Program-made: the position numbers and the translations under genes
Shown here: positions 5,944-13,615 of the stretch, piece by piece
How positions within the stretch are numbered: the first letter of the stretch is position 1
Layout: the number at the start of each line of letters is the position of its first letter
Assembly (NCBI GenBank): GCA_030690405.1
Contig: JAUYGU010000113.1
Span: forward strand, 1-14,942
Source of the DNA: Dehalococcoidia bacterium
GTDB lineage: Bacteria > Chloroflexota > Dehalococcoidia > SM23-28-2 > RBG-16-64-32
Length of the DNA: 14,942 bases
Direction: 5' to 3'
Notes under the pieces: generated by a model
What the model saw: the letters and a program-made list of their open reading frames with translations, nothing else
Told to the model about the DNA's origin: nothing
Databases searched by the model: none

Positions 5944-7242
5944 ATGCCGGAACAGACCACCGTCTCCGTCCTCACCCTCGGCTGCAAGCTCAACCAGGCC
6001 GACGCCGAGGCGGTCGCCCGCAGCCTGATCGCGGGCGGCGTCCGCGTCGTCGGCCGGCCGGAAAAGGGCGCCGACGCCTTCGTCAGCAACACCTGCTCCG
6101 TCACCCACGTGGCGGACCGCAAGGCGCGACATCTGGCCCGGCTGGCCCGCCGCCTCTCGCCGGACGCCACCATCGTCCTCACCGGCTGCTACGCCGAGAC
6201 CGCTCCCGCCGATGTCGCCGCGCTCACCGGCGCCGACTTCGTCCTGGGCAACGCCGCCAAGCCTCAGATCCCGGCGCTCCTCCTCGAACGGCTGCGCCAG
6301 CGCGGCGACCCCGCCGCCGGCTGCCCGACGCCGCTCCGGCCGTCGCTACGCACCCGCGCCTTCGTCAGCATCCAGGAGGGCTGCGACGAGCTCTGCGCCT
6401 TCTGCATCGTCCCCCGCACCCGCGGCCGGGAGCGCAGCAGGCCCGTGGAGAACGTCGTCCGGGAGGTGCTGGCCCGCGAGAGTGAGGGCGTCCTGGAAGT
6501 GGTGCTCACGGGAACGCAGCTGGGCAACTACGGGCGCGATCTGGGCTGGGAGGAGCAGGGCCCGCGGCGCCTGCTGGAAGCGCTGCTGGAGCGCACCCGC
6601 CTGCCACGCATCCGCCTCTCCTCGCTCCAGGCGCAGGACATAACGCCGGCATTGCTGCACCTCTGGCGCGACCCACGCCTCTGCCCCCACTTCCACCTCC
6701 CCCTCCAGAGCGGCGCCGACGCCGTCCTCCGCCGCATGCGACGCCGCTACGCGGCCGAGCGGTTCCGCGCCGCCGTCGCCCTCATCCGCGAGCAGGTGCC
6801 CGCCGTGGCGATCACCACCGACGTCATCGCCGGCTTCCCGGGCGAGACGGACGCCGACTTCGAGGCCACTCACCGCCTCTGCGAGGAGACCGGCTTCGCC
6901 GCCATCCACGCCTTCCCCTACTCGCGGCGGCCGGGCACAGCCGCCAACCTGATGCGCGACCAGGTCCCCGTCGCCGCCCGCCGCGAGCGGTTGCAGCGGC
7001 TGCTGTCGCTGGCCACCGCCTCGTCGCAGGCGTTCCGCCGCCGCCACCTGGGACGCGTGCTTCCCGTGCTCTGGGAGGAGGCGAAGCGCGGTCGCTGGCA
7101 GGGATTGACCTCGAACTACCTGCGCGTTTACACTCGCGCCGACGAAGACCTGACCAACAAACTTCTGCCCACGCGGCTGCTCGACCTTCAGGACGAGGGC
7201 CTCAGCGGCGAGCCGGAGCCCCTAGGAGCGCTCACCACATGA
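5944..7242 (+). CDS. mtaB: tRNA (N6-L-threonylcarbamoyladenosine37-C2) methylthiotransferase MtaB
   Basis: A radical-SAM enzyme that adds a methylthio group to t6A37 of tRNAs that read ANN codons. 432 residues from the ATG at 5944. An ATG at 5908 would add 12 residues but lies at the -35 of the likely promoter, and family similarity begins only with VSVLTLGCKLNQAD. The N-terminal UPF0004 domain carries the three auxiliary-cluster cysteines C14, C51 and C82. The radical-SAM motif CxxxCxxC is at C147, C151 and C154 (GCDELCAFCIVPRTRG). The C-terminal TRAM-like region at about 365-425 has the SNYLRVYT segment typical of MtaB rather than MiaB. It overlaps the next gene by four bases (ATGA), so it is translationally coupled to the AmaP-like gene. 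Confidence 0.94.
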   Translation: MPEQTTVSVLTLGCKLNQADAEAVARSLIAGGVRVVGRPEKGADAFVSNTCSVTHVADRKARHLARLARRLSPDATIVLTGCYAETAPADVAALTGADFVLGNAAKPQIPALLLERLRQRGDPAAGCPTPLRPSLRTRAFVSIQEGCDELCAFCIVPRTRGRERSRPVENVVREVLARESEGVLEVVLTGTQLGNYGRDLGWEEQGPRRLLEALLERTRLPRIRLSSLQAQDITPALLHLWRDPRLCPHFHLPLQSGADAVLRRMRRRYAAERFRAAVALIREQVPAVAITTDVIAGFPGETDADFEATHRLCEETGFAAIHAFPYSRRPGTAANLMRDQVPVAARRERLQRLLSLATASSQAFRRRHLGRVLPVLWEEAKRGRWQGLTSNYLRVYTRADEDLTNKLLPTRLLDLQDEGLSGEPEPLGALTT

Positions 7243-8063
7243 ACGAGACCAATCGCGCCGCCATCATCCTATTCGCCGCCTTCTGGATCGTGCTTATGGC
7301 GGTCGTCATCTTCCTCACCTGGACGGCCGGCGCGGATTCCGTGGACCGTTTCGGCGACCTCGCAGAATACCTCGCGAAGCACGAGGGTGAAAACGCCTCC
7401 CGCCTCATCGTGACGCTGGGCGCGCTGGTGCTGATGGTGCTGGCGCTCCTGCTCATCGTCGTCGAGCTGGCGCCGGAGGAGGAGACGCGGGAGATACGGG
7501 TGGAGCAGGCCGGCGCCACAACGATCGTCCCCGCCGAGCCGCTGCGCCTCCGCCTGGAGGAAGCGCTTACGGCGATGCCGAACGTCTCCGCCGCCAGAGC
7601 CCACGTCTACTCCCGCGACAATGGGATCGGCATGAAGCTGGACCTGACGGTCACGCCCGACACGAACCTGACGGCGATCACCCAGGAGGCCTCCCGCATC
7701 GTGGTGGAGACGCTCCAATCGGACCTCGGCCTGCCGGTGGCCGCCCCGCCCACGGTGCGCATCCTGTTCGGCCCGCCCGGGCCGGAGCCGGTGGCCTCAT
7801 CGGTCACGCAGCCCCCTGAGCCGCAGCCGGAGCCACCGCCGCCCTCCGTTGAGCCGCCGTCCCTGCCCACCACCGCGGAGGCCCCCTCTCCCGAACAGAC
7901 CTGGCCACCCACGCCTCCGCCGCAGGGCGAGCCGGCCTTCCCCACTACCCCGGAGGCCCCCTCTCCCGAACAGACCTGGCCACCGACGCCCCCGCCGCAA
8001 GACGAGCCGGAGGCGCACGGCACCGGCGAGAGCACGACCCAGGACGAGACGCCACAGCCGTAA
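7239..8063 (+). CDS. AmaP/Asp23-like membrane protein with proline-rich tail
   Basis: 274 residues. Two N-terminal transmembrane segments (about 7-28 and 60-80) flank a short extracytoplasmic loop. They are followed by an Asp23-like alpha/beta domain at about 95-175 (LRLRLEEALTAMPNVSAARAHV and later). This is the layout of AmaP, which anchors alkaline-shock protein Asp23 at the membrane; AmaP proteins usually end near here. This one continues for about 95 residues of Pro/Glu-rich low complexity with two 25-residue repeats, each containing EAPSPEQTWPPTPPPQ. The start is the ATG inside the ATGA overlap with mtaB, with AGGAG about 12 bases upstream. Its role in envelope stress is inferred only from the family resemblance. 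Confidence 0.75.
   Translation: MNETNRAAIILFAAFWIVLMAVVIFLTWTAGADSVDRFGDLAEYLAKHEGENASRLIVTLGALVLMVLALLLIVVELAPEEETREIRVEQAGATTIVPAEPLRLRLEEALTAMPNVSAARAHVYSRDNGIGMKLDLTVTPDTNLTAITQEASRIVVETLQSDLGLPVAAPPTVRILFGPPGPEPVASSVTQPPEPQPEPPPPSVEPPSLPTTAEAPSPEQTWPPTPPPQGEPAFPTTPEAPSPEQTWPPTPPPQDEPEAHGTGESTTQDETPQP
7861..8010 (+). repeat. two tandem 75-bp units in the proline-rich tail
   Basis: The units are 7861-7935 and 7936-8010, in frame, 25 codons each. The core from GGAGGCCCCC onward for over 30 bases is identical in both copies (7877 and 7952), so the duplication is recent or the copies have been homogenised. Slippage could vary copy number between strains. Confidence 0.8.
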
Positions 8064-8075
8064 GCCCCGCCCGCA

Positions 8076-8615
8076 ATGAATACGGAGGCCCTGGACAGGC
8101 TTAAGCTCATCGTGGAGAGCGTCCTCTTCGTCGCCGATGAGCCCGTGGACGTCGGCGCCCTCGCCCGCATCGCCGAAGCGCCGGTGGAAGACGTGCGGGC
8201 CGCGATCGATGCCCTCGCCGCCGACTGCCACAGCCGCGGCGTGCGCCTCCAGAGAACGGAATCGGCAGTGCAGATGGTGTCCGCGCCCGAAGCGACGCAG
8301 TACGTGGAACGGTACCTCGGCGTCGAGGAAGACCACCGCCTCTCCCACGCTTCCCTGGAGACGCTGGCGATCATCGCCTACAAGCAGCCGATCACCCGCC
8401 AGGCGATAGAGGCGATCCGCGGCGTCAACTGTGACCGCGCCCTGGCGTCGCTGCGGGCCCGCGGGCTGGTCACGGAAGTGGGACGCGCCGGCTCGGCGGG
8501 CCGGCCCTACCTGTTCGGCACTACCTTCCGCTTCCTGGAGTACTTCGGGCTGGAGAAGCCGGAAGACCTGCCGCCGCTGGAGGAAGGAGGACGCAGGAAG
8601 GAGGAAGAGGAATGA
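8076..8615 (+). CDS. scpB: segregation and condensation protein ScpB
   Basis: Winged-helix kleisin-associated subunit that, with SMC and ScpA, forms the bacterial condensin that compacts and segregates the chromosome. 179 residues, normal length. N-terminal wHTH at about 5-80 (LKLIVESVLFVADEPVDVGALARI) and second wHTH at about 85-165 with the signature SHASLETLAIIAYKQPITRQAIEAIRGVN at about 88-116 and GRAGSAGRPYLFGTTFRFLEYFG at about 136-158. The tail (EEGGRRKEEEE) is charged low complexity, encoded by a purine-only stretch. The ATG is 12 bases after the preceding stop with only a weak ribosome site, so translation may depend on the upstream gene. scpA is not in the window. Confidence 0.95.
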   Translation: MNTEALDRLKLIVESVLFVADEPVDVGALARIAEAPVEDVRAAIDALAADCHSRGVRLQRTESAVQMVSAPEATQYVERYLGVEEDHRLSHASLETLAIIAYKQPITRQAIEAIRGVNCDRALASLRARGLVTEVGRAGSAGRPYLFGTTFRFLEYFGLEKPEDLPPLEEGGRRKEEEE

Positions 8616-8639
8616 CGACCGGCTGCTCTCCTTCCTTCC
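8596..8639 (+). repeat. polypurine/polypyrimidine hairpin across the scpB stop codon
   Basis: GGAAGGAGGAAGAG at 8596-8609 can pair with CTCTCCTTCCTTCC at 8626-8639. It has one mismatch and one wobble over 14 positions and a 16-base loop containing the scpB TGA. It could act as an attenuator or mRNA-stability element, or be degenerate repeat DNA. Confidence 0.45.
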
Positions 8640-8682
8640 GCCTCCTTCCCTCTTCCCGGCGGGGCAGCGGAGGGGAGGGGAC

Positions 8683-8997
8683 GTGACCGTCGGCCTCTGC
8701 CGCGTCTGGCTCCGCCTGCCCCAGAACCACTCGCTCAAAGACAAGCGGCGGGTGGTCAAGTCGCTCATCGCGCGGCTGCACAATAAGTTCAACGTCGCCG
8801 TCGCCGAGGTGGACGACCACGACCGCTGGCAGATGGTCTCGCTCGGCATCTCCTGCGTGACCACCAGCGAGGGTCACGCCCACCAGGTGATGTCCAGCGT
8901 CGTCGCCTTCATCCGCAACGAGCGGCCGGACGCGGAGATGGTGGGCTACCGCACGGAGATAGTGCACGCGCTGACCGAGGAGTTGTTCGAGGGCTGA
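8683..8997 (+). CDS. DUF503 family (YlxP-like) protein
   Basis: A 104-residue protein of the DUF503 family, small ferredoxin-like alpha/beta proteins often found near translation-initiation and ribosome-maturation genes; function not established. The family signature starts immediately after the start: TVGLCRVWLRLPQNHSLKDKRRVVKSLIARLHNKFNVAVAEVDDHD. I chose the GTG at 8683 because homology begins there and GGAGGGGAGGGG lies just upstream. The open frame extends further upstream, but that part is the scpB tail in another frame. It is last in the mtaB-AmaP-scpB run and ends ten bases from the convergent RodZ-like gene. Confidence 0.88.
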   Translation: MTVGLCRVWLRLPQNHSLKDKRRVVKSLIARLHNKFNVAVAEVDDHDRWQMVSLGISCVTTSEGHAHQVMSSVVAFIRNERPDAEMVGYRTEIVHALTEELFEG

Positions 8998-9007
8998 GAC
9001 GCCGGCT

Positions 9008-9691
9008 CTAGCGGCTGATGATGAGCGTGACGAGGTCGCCGGAGCCGATCTCGGTGCCCGCGGCGGGCTTCTGATCCACCACCTGCCCCTCCGGCACCTC
9101 ACCATCGCTCACACCGACCACCACGTAACCGGCGCCGGCCTCCTCGACGACCGCGATCGCGTCGTCCAGGCTGAGACCCGCCAGATCAGGTATGGCCTGC
9201 GCCACGCCCGGCTCCGCCGCCGGCGCCTGGCCTTCCGGCGGAACGACCACGTCCGGCCCGCTGTTATCCACGACGGCCGGCTGCGGGTTCAGGAGCGAGG
9301 GGCCGCCGCCGCCATCGCCGCCAAGGCTGTAGAGACCGACGACCAGCAGGATGAGCACTCCCACCGCGCCGACGGCCATGATGCCGCTCATGGACCACGT
9401 ACGCGGCTGCCTGACCTCCGGCAGCGGCTCCATCCTCGGCTCGTCTACGTGGCCGACCGGGAAGAAGGGAAGGAGCTCCGCGGGGTCCAGCCCCAGGTAG
9501 CCGGAGTAGGAACGCAAAAAGCCCCGCGCATAGACCGGGGCGGGCAGGATAGCAAAGTTCTCCTGCTCCAGCGCCTCCAGGTACCTGCGGGGGATGCGTG
9601 TCGCGCGCTCGGCATCCTCTACCGTGATGCCACGGGCCTGCCGCGCGCGCTGGAGGGTCTCCCCAAGCGGGGATATGCGGGCCTCCTGCAT
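9008..9691 (-). CDS. RodZ-like HTH membrane protein with C-terminal PASTA domain
   Basis: 227 residues in three parts. A HTH_25 domain at about 9-75 (LGETLQRARQARGITVEDAERATRIPRRYLEALE and later, then the ARGFLRSYSGYLGLD helix) is the cytosolic part characteristic of RodZ, which binds MreB. A single transmembrane helix follows at about 103-122. A Gly/Pro-rich linker leads to an extracytoplasmic PASTA-like domain at about 165-227 (VPEGQVVDQKPAAGTEIGSGDLVTLIIS), of the type that senses peptidoglycan fragments in PBPs and Ser/Thr kinases. The start at 9691 is preferred over the ATG at 9721 because a TATACT -10 lies between them and HTH similarity begins after it. It is downstream of ileS on the same strand. 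A cell-shape or wall-sensing role is inferred. Confidence 0.85.
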   Translation of the reverse strand: MQEARISPLGETLQRARQARGITVEDAERATRIPRRYLEALEQENFAILPAPVYARGFLRSYSGYLGLDPAELLPFFPVGHVDEPRMEPLPEVRQPRTWSMSGIMAVGAVGVLILLVVGLYSLGGDGGGGPSLLNPQPAVVDNSGPDVVVPPEGQAPAAEPGVAQAIPDLAGLSLDDAIAVVEEAGAGYVVVGVSDGEVPEGQVVDQKPAAGTEIGSGDLVTLIISR

Positions 9692-9703
9692 CTGCACGGC
9701 TTG

Positions 9704-9734
9704 AGTATACGCGAGCGACATAAGGGGCCGTCAA
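9704..9734 (-). promoter_or_regulatory. promoter of the RodZ-like gene
   Basis: On the minus strand TTGACG (9734-9729), a 19-base spacer and TATACT (9709-9704). Both boxes are 5 of 6, though the spacer is slightly long. The predicted start near 9697 is about 6 bases before the ATG at 9691. Confidence 0.5.
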
Positions 9735-9785
9735 CCCCCGCCCAGACACCAGGGTCCGCCGATTCGCGCCTTTTCGGGGCCTGCC

Positions 9786-12700
9786 TTAGCGGCGGCGGAG
9801 CACCGCCAGCTTGAGAGGCTCGCTCTCGAGCGTCTGCTCTTCGGCGTGCGCCCCATCCGGCGGCGCGCCCTCCACCAGCTCCTCGGAGAGCGTCTCCTGG
9901 CGGACGTAGTCGCCGTGCTTGGCCAGCACCGCCCGCAGGCTCGGCGGGCCCTGGTAGTAGGTCGTGATGTGGTCCGAGATGTCGAAACCCGCCGCCTTGC
10001 GCAGGCTCTGAATGCGGTGCACCAGCTCGCGCGCCAGCCCCTCTTCTACAAGCGCCGGCGTCACCGACGCGTTGACCGCGACGGCGTAGCCGGCGTCGTC
10101 CTCGACCAGCACGTCGTCGGGGGTAAGCATCGCCAGGAGGTCCTTCGGCCGCTCGAACGGGCCCTTGAACGCCTCGCTCAGCGCGAAGACCTGGAGCTCC
10201 TTGACGTTCAGCTCTTCCAGCACCTGCGCGGCCTGCCGCCGCAGCCCCTCGGCCTGAGCGGTGGTCGCGACGAAGGCGGAGACAGACGCCAGCGGCTGCC
10301 GCACCTTGCGCGTCTTGATTCCTCCCTGGCTCCTCGCAGCCCGCCCCAGGCTCACCACCCGCATCACCAGCTCCACCTCCTCCATCAGCCTGGCGTCTAC
10401 CTGGGAGGCGTCCGCCTCCGGCCACTCCGCCAGGTGCACGCTCTCCGGCGCTTCGCTGTCAGCCGAGCGGACCAGATTCTGGTACATCTCCTCCGCCACG
10501 AAGGGCGTGAACGGGGCCATCAGCTTGCACAGCGTTACCAGGCAACCGTACAGCGTGTGGTAGGCGGCCAGCTTATCGGCGTCGTTCTCCGTCTTCCAGA
10601 AGCGGCGGCGGCTCCGCCGCACGTACCAGTTCGAGAGGTCCTCCACGAACGACTGTATCGCCCGGCCGGCGCCCGTCGGGTCGTACTCCTCCAGATGCTC
10701 GGTCACCCGGCGCACCAGCGTGTGCAGCTCCGAGAGCAGCCAGCGGTCGAGCTCCGACGGCTCGCCCTTCGCAGCCGTGGTGGGGTCGAAGCGGTCGATG
10801 TTGGCGTAGGTGACGAAGAAGCTGTAGGTGTTCCAGAGGGTGAGCAGGAATCGCCGCAGCGACTCGGCGACCAGATCGCCGGAGAAGCGGCGGGCCTCCC
10901 CCGGGCGGGTGGCGGTGTACAGGTACCAGCGCAGGGCGTCGGCGCCGTGGCGGTCCAGCACCTCCATCGGCTCCACGACGTTGCCCAGCGACTTGCTCAT
11001 CTTGCGGCCCCTATCGTCCTGGATGTGGCCAAGGCAGATGACGTTGCGGTAGCAGAGGTTCTCCGGCGCGGCGCCGGCCGCGTGCAGCAGCACCGCCTCC
11101 GCGTGCAGCGTGTAGAACCAGCCCCGCGTCTGGTCCACGGCCTCGCAGATGAAGTCCGCCGGGAAGCTCCGGGCGAACGTCTCCTTGTTCCCGAACGGGT
11201 AGTGCCACTGGGCGTAGGGCATGGCGCCGGAGTCCAGCCAGCAGTCCATCACCTCCAGCGCGCGCCGCATCGTGCCGCCGCAGTCACAGCGCAGCTCGAT
11301 CCGGTCGACGTAGGGGCGGTGCAGGTCCTCCAGCGCGTCCACGGCGGCCGGGTCGAGGGCCTTCGCACGCAGCTCCTCGCGGGAGCCGACGCAGGCGTGG
11401 GCGGCGCAGGCCTCGCACTGCCAGACCGGCAGCGGTGTCCCCCAGTAGCGCTCACGGCTGAGCGCCCAGTCCACGTTGTTGTTCAGCCAATCGCCGAAGC
11501 GGCCGTGCTTGATGTGACCCGGGTACCAGTTGATCCGCTCGTTCCCCGCGATCAGGCTATCCTTGACGGCCGTCGTGCGGACGTACCAGGTGGGCTTGGC
11601 GTAATAGAGGAGGGGCGTGTCGCAGCGCCAGCAGAACGGGTACGTGTGGCGGATGACGTCCCGCCGCAGGAGGAGACCGCGCTGCGCCAGGTCGTCCATG
11701 ATCGGCCCGTCCGCGTCCTTGACGAACGTGCCCGCCCACGGCCCGCCGATCATCTGGCCGCGCAGGTCCACCGGCTGGAGGAACAGCAGCCCCAGCTCCT
11801 TACCGGCATCGAAATCCTCGCCTCCGAAGGCGGGCGCGATGTGCACGACGCCGGTTCCGTCGTTCAGCGAGACGAACTCGCCGGCGATCACCGTGTACGC
11901 GGCCTCCACCGCCTGCCCCTTTTCGCACGCGATCAGCCGGCCGGCCTGCGCCGGGTCGAACCACATCGCCTGCACGCTCACCACCACCAGCCGACCGTGC
12001 TGCTGAGGGTCGTCAAACCCTATCCCCTGCACCCCCCACTGCGTCGGGTCGTACAGCGGCTCGTAGCGTAGGCCGACGAGCGCCTCGCCCGGCAAGCTCG
12101 CCAGCACCCCCACCTCTGCGTACTCCTCCCGGAGGAGGCCCTCGAGGGCGGGATACAGCGCGTCGGCCATGATGAGCCGCTCGCGGCGGCCGTCCCGCTC
12201 AACCTCCACGAGAACGTAGTCGGCGTAGCGCTGGACGGCCAGGGCCGTGTTGCCCGGCAGCGTCCAGGGCGTCGTCGTCCAGGCCAGGACGTAGGTGGGC
12301 ACGCCTTCGCCCAGGCGCAACGCGTCGTCTGCATCCCGAGCCGCCAGCTCGAACTTGATGTATATCGAAGGGTCCGGCGTATCCTCCCGGTAGCCCAGCG
12401 CCACCTCGCCGTCGGACAGCGAGGTGCCGCAGCGGGGGCAGTGGGGGGTGGAGCGGTAGTCCAGGTAGAGCAGCCCCTTGTCCCAGAGCTGCTTGACGAT
12501 CCACCAGACGCTCTCGATGTAGTCGTTATCGTAGGTGATGTAGGGGTGCTCCATGTCCAGCCAGAAGCCGATGCGCTCCGTCAGCGCCTCCCACTCCTGC
12601 ACGTAGCGGAACACGCTTTCGCGGCAGCGGCGGTTAAACTCCTCGACGCCGAACTCTTCGATCTCCGCCTTGCTCTTGAGGCCGAGCTCGCGCTCCACCT

Positions 12701-12983
12701 CAAGCTCCACCGGCAGGCCGTGCGTATCCCAGCCGGCCTTGCGGGGCACCCGGTAGCCCCGCATCGTCTTGTAGCGGGGGAAGAGGTCCTTGAACGCCCG
12801 CGAGAGGACGTGGTGGACGCCGGGGCGGGCGTTCGCCGTCGGCGGGCCTTCGTAGAAGACGTACAGCTTCTCCTCCGGCCGGCCCTCGACGCTCTTGCGG
12901 AAGACGTCGCGCTCCCGCCAGAACTCCAGCACACGCTTCTCCATCTCCGGGAAGCTCTGTCTGCTATCGACTGGCTTGAACAT
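9786..12983 (-). CDS. ileS: isoleucyl-tRNA synthetase, type 2 (IleRS2)
   Basis: Charges tRNA-Ile with isoleucine; class I synthetase with editing. 1065 residues, the usual length of the eukaryote-like IleRS2 clade. N-terminal Rossmann domain with GPPTANARPGVHHVL at 46-60: the HxGH signature appears as GVHH at 55-58, first and third residues swapped. GWDTHGLPVE (84-93) follows. A CPRCG metal site starts at about 182, then the CP1 editing domain. CDCGGTMRRALEVMDCWLDSGAMPYAQ and FICEAVDQTRGWFYTL precede KMSKS at 661-665. The anticodon-binding region follows, with an IleRS2-type C-terminal extension. GAGGTAAGCGG supplies the ribosome site before the ATG. The upstream region contains an Ile-type T-box leader, a nuclease-like gene and a repeat element. 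I see no frameshift. Confidence 0.97.
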   Translation of the reverse strand: MFKPVDSRQSFPEMEKRVLEFWRERDVFRKSVEGRPEEKLYVFYEGPPTANARPGVHHVLSRAFKDLFPRYKTMRGYRVPRKAGWDTHGLPVELEVERELGLKSKAEIEEFGVEEFNRRCRESVFRYVQEWEALTERIGFWLDMEHPYITYDNDYIESVWWIVKQLWDKGLLYLDYRSTPHCPRCGTSLSDGEVALGYREDTPDPSIYIKFELAARDADDALRLGEGVPTYVLAWTTTPWTLPGNTALAVQRYADYVLVEVERDGRRERLIMADALYPALEGLLREEYAEVGVLASLPGEALVGLRYEPLYDPTQWGVQGIGFDDPQQHGRLVVVSVQAMWFDPAQAGRLIACEKGQAVEAAYTVIAGEFVSLNDGTGVVHIAPAFGGEDFDAGKELGLLFLQPVDLRGQMIGGPWAGTFVKDADGPIMDDLAQRGLLLRRDVIRHTYPFCWRCDTPLLYYAKPTWYVRTTAVKDSLIAGNERINWYPGHIKHGRFGDWLNNNVDWALSRERYWGTPLPVWQCEACAAHACVGSREELRAKALDPAAVDALEDLHRPYVDRIELRCDCGGTMRRALEVMDCWLDSGAMPYAQWHYPFGNKETFARSFPADFICEAVDQTRGWFYTLHAEAVLLHAAGAAPENLCYRNVICLGHIQDDRGRKMSKSLGNVVEPMEVLDRHGADALRWYLYTATRPGEARRFSGDLVAESLRRFLLTLWNTYSFFVTYANIDRFDPTTAAKGEPSELDRWLLSELHTLVRRVTEHLEEYDPTGAGRAIQSFVEDLSNWYVRRSRRRFWKTENDADKLAAYHTLYGCLVTLCKLMAPFTPFVAEEMYQNLVRSADSEAPESVHLAEWPEADASQVDARLMEEVELVMRVVSLGRAARSQGGIKTRKVRQPLASVSAFVATTAQAEGLRRQAAQVLEELNVKELQVFALSEAFKGPFERPKDLLAMLTPDDVLVEDDAGYAVAVNASVTPALVEEGLARELVHRIQSLRKAAGFDISDHITTYYQGPPSLRAVLAKHGDYVRQETLSEELVEGAPPDGAHAEEQTLESEPLKLAVLRRR

Positions 12984-13123
12984 TCCGCTTACCTCAATCT
13001 GTCATTCTGAGCGACCATGGGGAGCGAAGAATCTCGCCGAGCCCCACGAGGTTCGCTTGATGGCGCGACCCTTCTCCGCCTTCGGCGGATCAGGGTGACA
13101 AGACCTGCGACCGGCTTGAACAT
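12968..13123. repeat. 16-bp direct repeats (ileS start) flanking the inverted-repeat element
   Basis: CGACTGGCTTGAACAT (12968-12983) and CGACCGGCTTGAACAT (13108-13123) match at 15 of 16 bases, 140 bp apart. The first copy is codons 1-5 and the first base of codon 6 of ileS, read on the minus strand. The second would also read MFKPV, and both have TTACC a few bases beyond. They bracket the element at 13000-13100. Confidence 0.75.
13000..13100. mobile_element. 101-bp inverted-repeat element (MITE/REP-like)
   Basis: The ends are TGTCATTCTGA (13000-13010) and TCAGGGTGACA (13090-13100), inverted repeats matching at 9 of 11 positions. The interior has a GAGCGAAGAATCTCGC segment and a TCCGCC-TTC-GGCGGA hairpin at 13075-13089. 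No coding capacity. From general knowledge, sequences beginning TGTCATTCTGAGCG and containing GAAGAATCTC are a recurring dispersed repeat in many bacterial genomes. It sits between the nuclease-like gene and ileS, so it is transcribed with both, and its hairpins could affect ileS mRNA stability or readthrough. Confidence 0.65.
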
Positions 13124-13133
13124 GGTTACCCAA

Positions 13134-13589
13134 CTAAACGATTCCAAGGATGTCCCAACAGTCGAGCCATGGTTCGAAATCGTCGACATCGATTGACGTA
13201 TGAGCAGAGTCCGAGCCTCCTGGCCGGCTACCACCATGCGCCGCCATCCATTTGTCGTATCGTTGCACGACTTGTGCCGCGAACCCCCGAAGGTCGCCAA
13301 CGTAGAACTTCGTGGCGGCGTTCTGCTGCAAGTCGACCAATACAACGAAGTCCGAACCACCGGCCGTCTTGCTCTCGTTTCGCAGTTTCTCCGCGTCTGA
13401 CTCTTGCCAGTGTTCAGCTTTATCGTGACGCTTTGTCTTCACTTGAATTCGGACAGTTCTCTTTTGTTCACTGTCGGTGGCTATCACATGGACGCGCGGT
13501 ACGTTCGATAGCCTCGCGATGGCCCCTCTCCGCTGTAATTCATCGACGACAGCCCGCCGCCCTGCCCGCGCTACATCTTGACTGCTCAT
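13134..13589 (-). CDS. PD-(D/E)XK-nuclease-like protein inserted between T-box and ileS
   Basis: 151 residues from an ATG at 13589 with GAGGAG seven bases upstream; longer frames run back into the T-box leader and are not credible. The N-terminal helix GRRAVVDELQRRGA (10-23) and the strand TVRIQVKTKR (at about 45-54) resemble small restriction-like nuclease families with a GxxxE helix, an acidic residue and a QVK motif. At the expected position of the first catalytic Asp the sequence reads VHVIAT, apparently His instead of Asp, so it may be inactive. GC is lower than in the neighbours (about 57% by hand count over 13201-13500), suggesting transfer. It lies directly after the T-box terminator, so its expression should depend on uncharged tRNA-Ile. 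Exact family and biological role are unknown. Confidence 0.7.
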   Translation of the reverse strand: MSSQDVARAGRRAVVDELQRRGAIARLSNVPRVHVIATDSEQKRTVRIQVKTKRHDKAEHWQESDAEKLRNESKTAGGSDFVVLVDLQQNAATKFYVGDLRGFAAQVVQRYDKWMAAHGGSRPGGSDSAHTSIDVDDFEPWLDCWDILGIV

Positions 13590-13615
13590 CTGTTCACTCC
13601 TCGAACTAGCAAGAA

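Noticed and set aside
9846..12071. 741-codon open frame on the plus strand opposite ileS
   Set aside because: Shadow of ileS with no recognisable motif and shadow-type composition.
12989..13360. Minus-strand open frame through the inverted-repeat element
   Set aside because: It overlaps the nuclease-like gene in another frame; only its short MFKPV-start part is of interest, noted under the duplicated ileS start.
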